Shown here: piece by piece, positions 42,384 to 45,905 of the stretch
Position numbering within the stretch: the stretch's first letter is position 1
Layout: each line of letters opens with the position of its first letter
Assembly (NCBI GenBank): GCA_004553715.1
Contig: SFKP01000016.1
Span: 1-45,905, forward strand
DNA from: Clostridiales bacterium
GTDB lineage: Bacteria > Bacillota > Clostridia > TANB77 > CAG-508
DNA: 45,905 nucleotides
Direction: 5' to 3'
Made by a program: the position numbers and the translations under genes
Notes under the pieces: generated by a model
Databases searched by the model: none
Seen by the model: the letters and a program-made list of their open reading frames with translations, nothing else
What the model was told of the DNA's origin: nothing

Positions 42384-43850
42384 AATAGAGTTAATTGCCA
42401 ACCTGATTTTACTATTATTGTTTTATATGCATATGTTTCAATTAAATTCATATTTTTTAAAAAAATATGGAAATTGGATGAAAGTAAATATCAAAAAAAT
42501 TTTATTAAGAAGTATTAATATAATAATACCAACATTGATATTATTATTTAATAATAATATAGCAAGGATAATCTCTATAATAATTTTGGCAATTTCAATT
42601 TTAGCTAATTTACCAAAAAGCAAAGCAAAAATACCACTAAAATTTACAAATAGAGTAATTAGAATGTTTATAACTCAAGCCATTTTAATTACAATTATTT
42701 GTATAATTAGTAATAATTATATAACTTTTGGAGTATTAAATATAATAGCATTTGGCTTATGCATTATTGCCAATATAATCAATTACCCAATAGAATACGG
42801 AATTAGAAAACACTATATTAATGATGCAAAAAAAATATTGAAAAATATGCCAAATTTAATTGTCATAGGAGTAACAGGAAGCTATGGTAAAACAAGTGTT
42901 AAAAATTTTTTGGTAAAAACATTAAGTGCAAAGTATGAAGTTTTAACTACACCTAAAAATTATAATACCACAATGGGAGTAGTTAAAACAATAAGGGAAG
43001 AACTAAAACCTATTCATCAAATTTTTGTGTGTGAAATGGGAGCAACAAAAATAGGAGATATAAAAGAAATATGTGATATTGTAAACCCTAAATTTGGAGT
43101 TATAACTTCTATTGGACCACAGCATTTAGAAAGTTTTAAAACAATTGAAAATATAATTAAAACAAAATTTGAATTGTATGATTCAGTTAATAAAAATGGT
43201 GGAATAACTTTTTTAAATTATGATAATGAGTATCTTGCTAAACAAACAATGAAAAATTAGATTATAATGCTTATAATTTAAAATCATCATCTCAAGGATT
43301 ATCTTTTTCAATAAATAATGTTGATTTTAAAACTAAGCTGATAGGAAGACACAATATTGTTAATATCACAGGAGCAATTGCAGTAGCAAATTATTTAGAA
43401 ATACCTTTAGATAGATTAGTTCCTCGAGTTAGGGAATTTAAAAGTGTGGAACATAGACTACAATTAATTTCTAAAGGAAATCTCAATATAATTGATGACG
43501 CATACAATTCGAATCCTGTAAGTTCTAAATCTGCAATAGATACACTTTCAGAATTTGATGGAACGAAGATAATTGTTACTCCAGGATTGATAGAATTGGG
43601 TGGAGATGAAGAAAAGTATAATTTTGAGTTTGGAGAATATATGTGTGATGTTTGTGATTATATATTTTTAGTAAATAGCACAATATCTAAATATGTTTTA
43701 AATGGAATAAACTCAAAGAAATATAATAATGATAAAATTTTTATGGTAAATAGTCCACAAGAGGCAGTTATGCAAATTACAAACTTTGGATTAAATGATA
43801 AAATTACTGTTTTATTAGAGAATGATTTGCCAGATAATTATAATTTATAA
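42367..43850 (+). CDS. Membrane-anchored MurF-like ligase with a frame break
   Basis: MurF ligases add a dipeptide to UDP-MurNAc-tripeptide. This version begins with about 150 residues of membrane helices, followed by the Mur ligase core: GVTGSYGKTSVKNF (P loop), CEMGATKIGDI, ITSIGPQHLESF, LIGRHNIVNITGA and SVEHRLQL...DDAYNSNP. The frame stops at 43258-43260 and continues from 43257 in the frame LDYNAYNL. One A appears to be missing in GAAAAATT (43251-43258). There is no CGG here, so this is a simple deletion, either a real mutation or an error in an A run. Start ATG 42367 with GGAGG upstream. Confidence 0.78.
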
Positions 43851-43869
43851 GAAAGGATATGAATAAATT

Positions 43870-45063
43870 ATGAAAATTAAAGTTGGAGTATTTTTTGGGG
43901 GAAAAAGTGTTGAACATGAAGTTTCTATAATTACTGCTATTCAAGCAATTGAAAATATGGATAAAGACAAATATGATATTGTTCCTATATATATTACAAA
44001 GGACAATAAAATGTATTGTGGAGATTTAATAGGAAATATATCTAATTATAAAGATATTGATAATTTATTAAAAAATAGTATTCAAATTATACTTGCTCAA
44101 AAAGATAATAAAGTTGTATTGTTAAGATGTGATAAAAAAATTTATCAAAATGATGTATATGATTATATTGATATTGCATTTCCAATTGTACATGGAACAA
44201 ATGTTGAAGATGGAACTTTACAAGGATTTCTAAAAATGTTTAATCTTCCATATGTTGGATGTGATGTTATATCTTCTAGTGTTGGTATGGATAAATATGT
44301 TTGCAAATGTGTTTTAAAGGATAATGATATTCCTATATTAGAATGCAAATGTATAAGTGCAAAAGATTATAATGAAGATTCAGACAATACTATAAAAGAA
44401 ATTGAAACAAAATTTTCTTATCCTGTAATAGTTAAACCTATAAATTTAGGCTCTAGTGTAGGAATTAAAATTGCTAAAAATCAAGAAGAACTAAAAGATG
44501 CAATAGAAAATGCATTTGCTTATTCAAGAAAGGTACTTGTTGAAAGAGCAATTAAAAACTTAAAGGAAATCAACTGTTCAGTTGTAGGAGATTATGAATT
44601 TGCGAAAGCATCTGAATGTGAAGAGCCAGTTAAAACAGATGAGATATTGAGCTATAAAGATAAATATATATCTGGGGGAAAAAAGACAGGTGCTATGAAA
44701 TCTATGAATGCTTCAGTATTAAGACTTCCTGCAAATATAGATAAAAATGTTAAAGAAAGAATACAAGAATTAGCATTAAAAACATTTGATGTTCTAGGAT
44801 GTTCAGGTGTTATTCGTATAGATTTTATGATAGATAATGATACCAATGAAATATTTGTAAATGAGGTAAATACAATTCCTGGATCATTATCATTTCATTT
44901 ATGGAAAGCTACAGATTTAAATTATACAAAATTATTAGATGAATTAATAGACCTTGCTTTAAAAAGAAACAGAGAAGAAAAAAATATAACATATTCTTTT
45001 GATAGTAATATACTATCAGGTGTATCTATGAAAAGCTTAAAAGGTGGCACTAAATTAAAATAA
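43870..45063 (+). CDS. ddl: D-alanine--D-alanine ligase family (ATP-grasp)
   Basis: The enzyme joins D-Ala to a second D-amino (or hydroxy) acid. The 397 residues include GVFFGGKSVEHEVSI, FPIVHGTNVEDGTLQG, VGCDVISSSVGMDK, the ATP-grasp core KPINLGSSVGI and the metal-binding FVNEVNTIPGSLS. It is longer than typical Ddl (300-370), with an expanded loop around ISGGKKTGAMKSMN and a C-terminal extension. I cannot tell from sequence whether the product is D-Ala-D-Ala, D-Ala-D-Ser or D-Ala-D-Lac. AAGGATATG lies upstream. It ends the four-gene module. Confidence 0.88.
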   Translation: MKIKVGVFFGGKSVEHEVSIITAIQAIENMDKDKYDIVPIYITKDNKMYCGDLIGNISNYKDIDNLLKNSIQIILAQKDNKVVLLRCDKKIYQNDVYDYIDIAFPIVHGTNVEDGTLQGFLKMFNLPYVGCDVISSSVGMDKYVCKCVLKDNDIPILECKCISAKDYNEDSDNTIKEIETKFSYPVIVKPINLGSSVGIKIAKNQEELKDAIENAFAYSRKVLVERAIKNLKEINCSVVGDYEFAKASECEEPVKTDEILSYKDKYISGGKKTGAMKSMNASVLRLPANIDKNVKERIQELALKTFDVLGCSGVIRIDFMIDNDTNEIFVNEVNTIPGSLSFHLWKATDLNYTKLLDELIDLALKRNREEKNITYSFDSNILSGVSMKSLKGGTKLK

Positions 45064-45109
45064 ATTTTAAATATGCATATCATTTGATTTGCAAGAAAGA
45101 GAGGTAAAT

Positions 45110-45328
45110 ATGAATAATTCAAAAGCATACATTTTAAATATACATTATGAGAATTGGTCAAATCAATTATGGTTTGAAAATGAAGATTCAATTGAAGTTC
45201 AAAATACATTTAATGAGGCTATTAAAGATATGGAGAAATTAAAAAATGAATCGGAAGATTGCTATGATTATCAAAACAAGGTAATTGAATATTTAAAAAC
45301 TTTAGGATTTCAAAGAGTGCAAAAATAA
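45110..45328 (+). CDS. Small acidic protein, unknown
   Basis: This is a 72-residue soluble protein (MNNSKAYILNIHYENWSNQL, then KVIEYLKTLGFQRVQK) with AGAGAGG before ATG 45110. I recognise no domain. It follows the Ddl-family gene by 46 bases and precedes a terminator. Confidence 0.5.
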   Translation: MNNSKAYILNIHYENWSNQLWFENEDSIEVQNTFNEAIKDMEKLKNESEDCYDYQNKVIEYLKTLGFQRVQK

Positions 45329-45341
45329 AAAGATTGCATAT

Positions 45342-45386
45342 AAAAAAACGGTTAGACTGACTTTTGTCAATGCTAATCGTTTTTTC
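45342..45386. terminator. Terminator between convergent genes
   Basis: AAAAACGGTTAG and CTAATCGTTTTT pair and end in a T run after the small protein gene; the mirrored A run could serve the minus strand. Confidence 0.7.
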
Positions 45387-45393
45387 AAATATT

Positions 45394-45759
45394 TTATTTA
45401 TTTTTTAGAATCCACTCATATACTTCCTTTTCAGTAAGTTTGCCTTTTTTCATATCATTAATTTTGTCTTTAGCTTGTTTTTTCCATTTTTCAAAGTTTT
45501 TAGCTTTATTTTTATCTTTCTTAACTTGCATAAATTTTTGTTGATATGTTCTTCTATATTCACCCATAGCCTTATTATTTTTCAATCTTTCAGTATAAGA
45601 TTGGAAAGCCCCTAGTTCTCTACAAGGTTTTAAATTTTCTTTTGGATAATCACAATAAACCTCGTCAGTTTTCGTATTTGGAATAAAATACATTCCACAA
45701 TTTTGACATTTTTTAATTGGATAATTAGGTGCCATTAGGGACGGGGAATATTGGCACAA
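45394..45759 (-). pseudogene. C-terminal fragment of a zinc-finger protein (DUF6076-like)
   Basis: The readable part contains a four-cysteine segment, CQNCGMYFIPNTKTDEVYC with a later C, and a helical lysine-rich tail ending EVYEWILKNK. Residues before PNYPIKKC come from the GGGACGGGG repeat, so the 5' end has been replaced by the repeat and no ribosome binding site is visible. The resemblance to DUF6076 C-termini is tentative. Confidence 0.55.
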
Positions 45760-45895
45760 TTTATGTATTCACAAAGGACAGACTTCTTTCATATAATATA
45801 GCGAAATATGCCAGTGGGGACGGGGAATATTGGCACAATTTATGTATTCACAAAGAACAGACTCCTTTCATATAATATAGCGAAATATGAAAGGA
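45738..45895. repeat. Two tandem 79-base units with GGGACGGGG core
   Basis: The units 45738-45816 and 45817-45895 begin GGGACGGGGAATATTGGCAC, continue with AATTTATGTATTCACAAA and end TATAGCGAAATATG plus a short variable tail. They differ at only a few positions outside the tail. The core is shared with 32261-32332. The array cuts into the minus-strand gene fragment. Confidence 0.88.
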
Positions 45896-45905
45896 GTTTA
45901 TTTTT

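Noticed and set aside
45738..45895. CRISPR array at the right end
   Set aside because: Two 79-base units are near-identical throughout and do not alternate repeats with unique spacers.

Overview
The window is AT-rich chromosomal DNA from a spore-forming, strictly anaerobic low-GC Firmicute, most likely an uncultured gut Clostridia lineage. Supporting features are the spoIIAA-spoIIAB-sigF operon with spoIID and a spoIIQ-type gene, the class III ribonucleotide reductase nrdD/nrdG, thyX, dnaG-rpoD, minD/minE-rodA, and very AT-biased codon use (Arg almost always AGA). I cannot name the species.

Layout. 1-4.1 kb: recJ and the (p)ppGpp synthetase/hydrolase rel. 4.1-4.6 kb: a candidate small RNA, a dispersed hairpin repeat and tRNA-Met. 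4.7-8.3 kb: a decayed sigma-factor remnant, a membrane protein, scpB, and a prepilin-leader/FGE-domain protein whose C terminus looks like a diversity-generating-retroelement variable region. 8.5-18.3 kb: rny, nrdD-nrdG-tyrS, an acyl-CoA synthetase, an unknown gene and thyX. 18.3-19.2 kb: repeats and two tRNAs. 19.3-25.2 kb: minD-minE-rodA-dusB, a GerS-like gene, mazF and a split TauE-type transporter. 25.2-26.7 kb (minus): HAD hydrolase and a DUF4364 protein. 26.8-30.2 kb: sporulation cluster. 30.2-32.1 kb (minus): NfeD/SPFH pair and an Xre regulator. 32.4-36.0 kb: carD, dnaG, rpoD. 36.2-40.5 kb: remnants of a mobilisable element (prepilin-leader fragment, TnpV, DUF1016 nuclease, HTH protein, damaged MobV relaxase, many palindromes). 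40.6-45.1 kb: a D-Ala-peptide module (M15 dipeptidase, alpha/beta hydrolase, membrane-anchored MurF-like ligase, Ddl-family ligase).

Main discovery candidate. Seven genes (recJ, rel, the FGE-domain gene, nrdG, the GerS-like gene, dnaG and the DUF1016 nuclease gene) are each interrupted by a +1 frame change of the same form. The upstream frame reaches the codon CGG. Ignoring its C, so that reading continues at GGN, restores the family sequence, in most cases with a conserved glycine at that point. I read through all CGG trinucleotides on both strands of the genes recognised here. CGG occurs in a reading frame exactly seven times, every time at one of these breaks, and never as an ordinary Arg codon. 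Several genes are essential or nearly so, and the breaks cut through catalytic motifs (the nrdG Fe-S motif, the DnaG TOPRIM domain, the start of the Rel synthetase domain). The simplest biological reading is that CGG is not decoded as Arg in this organism and instead provokes a +1 shift or a four-base CGGN-to-Gly decoding. A systematic assembly artefact is the main alternative. Two other frame breaks (the MurF-like gene and mobV) and one inside the FGE-domain gene do not follow this rule and are kept separate.
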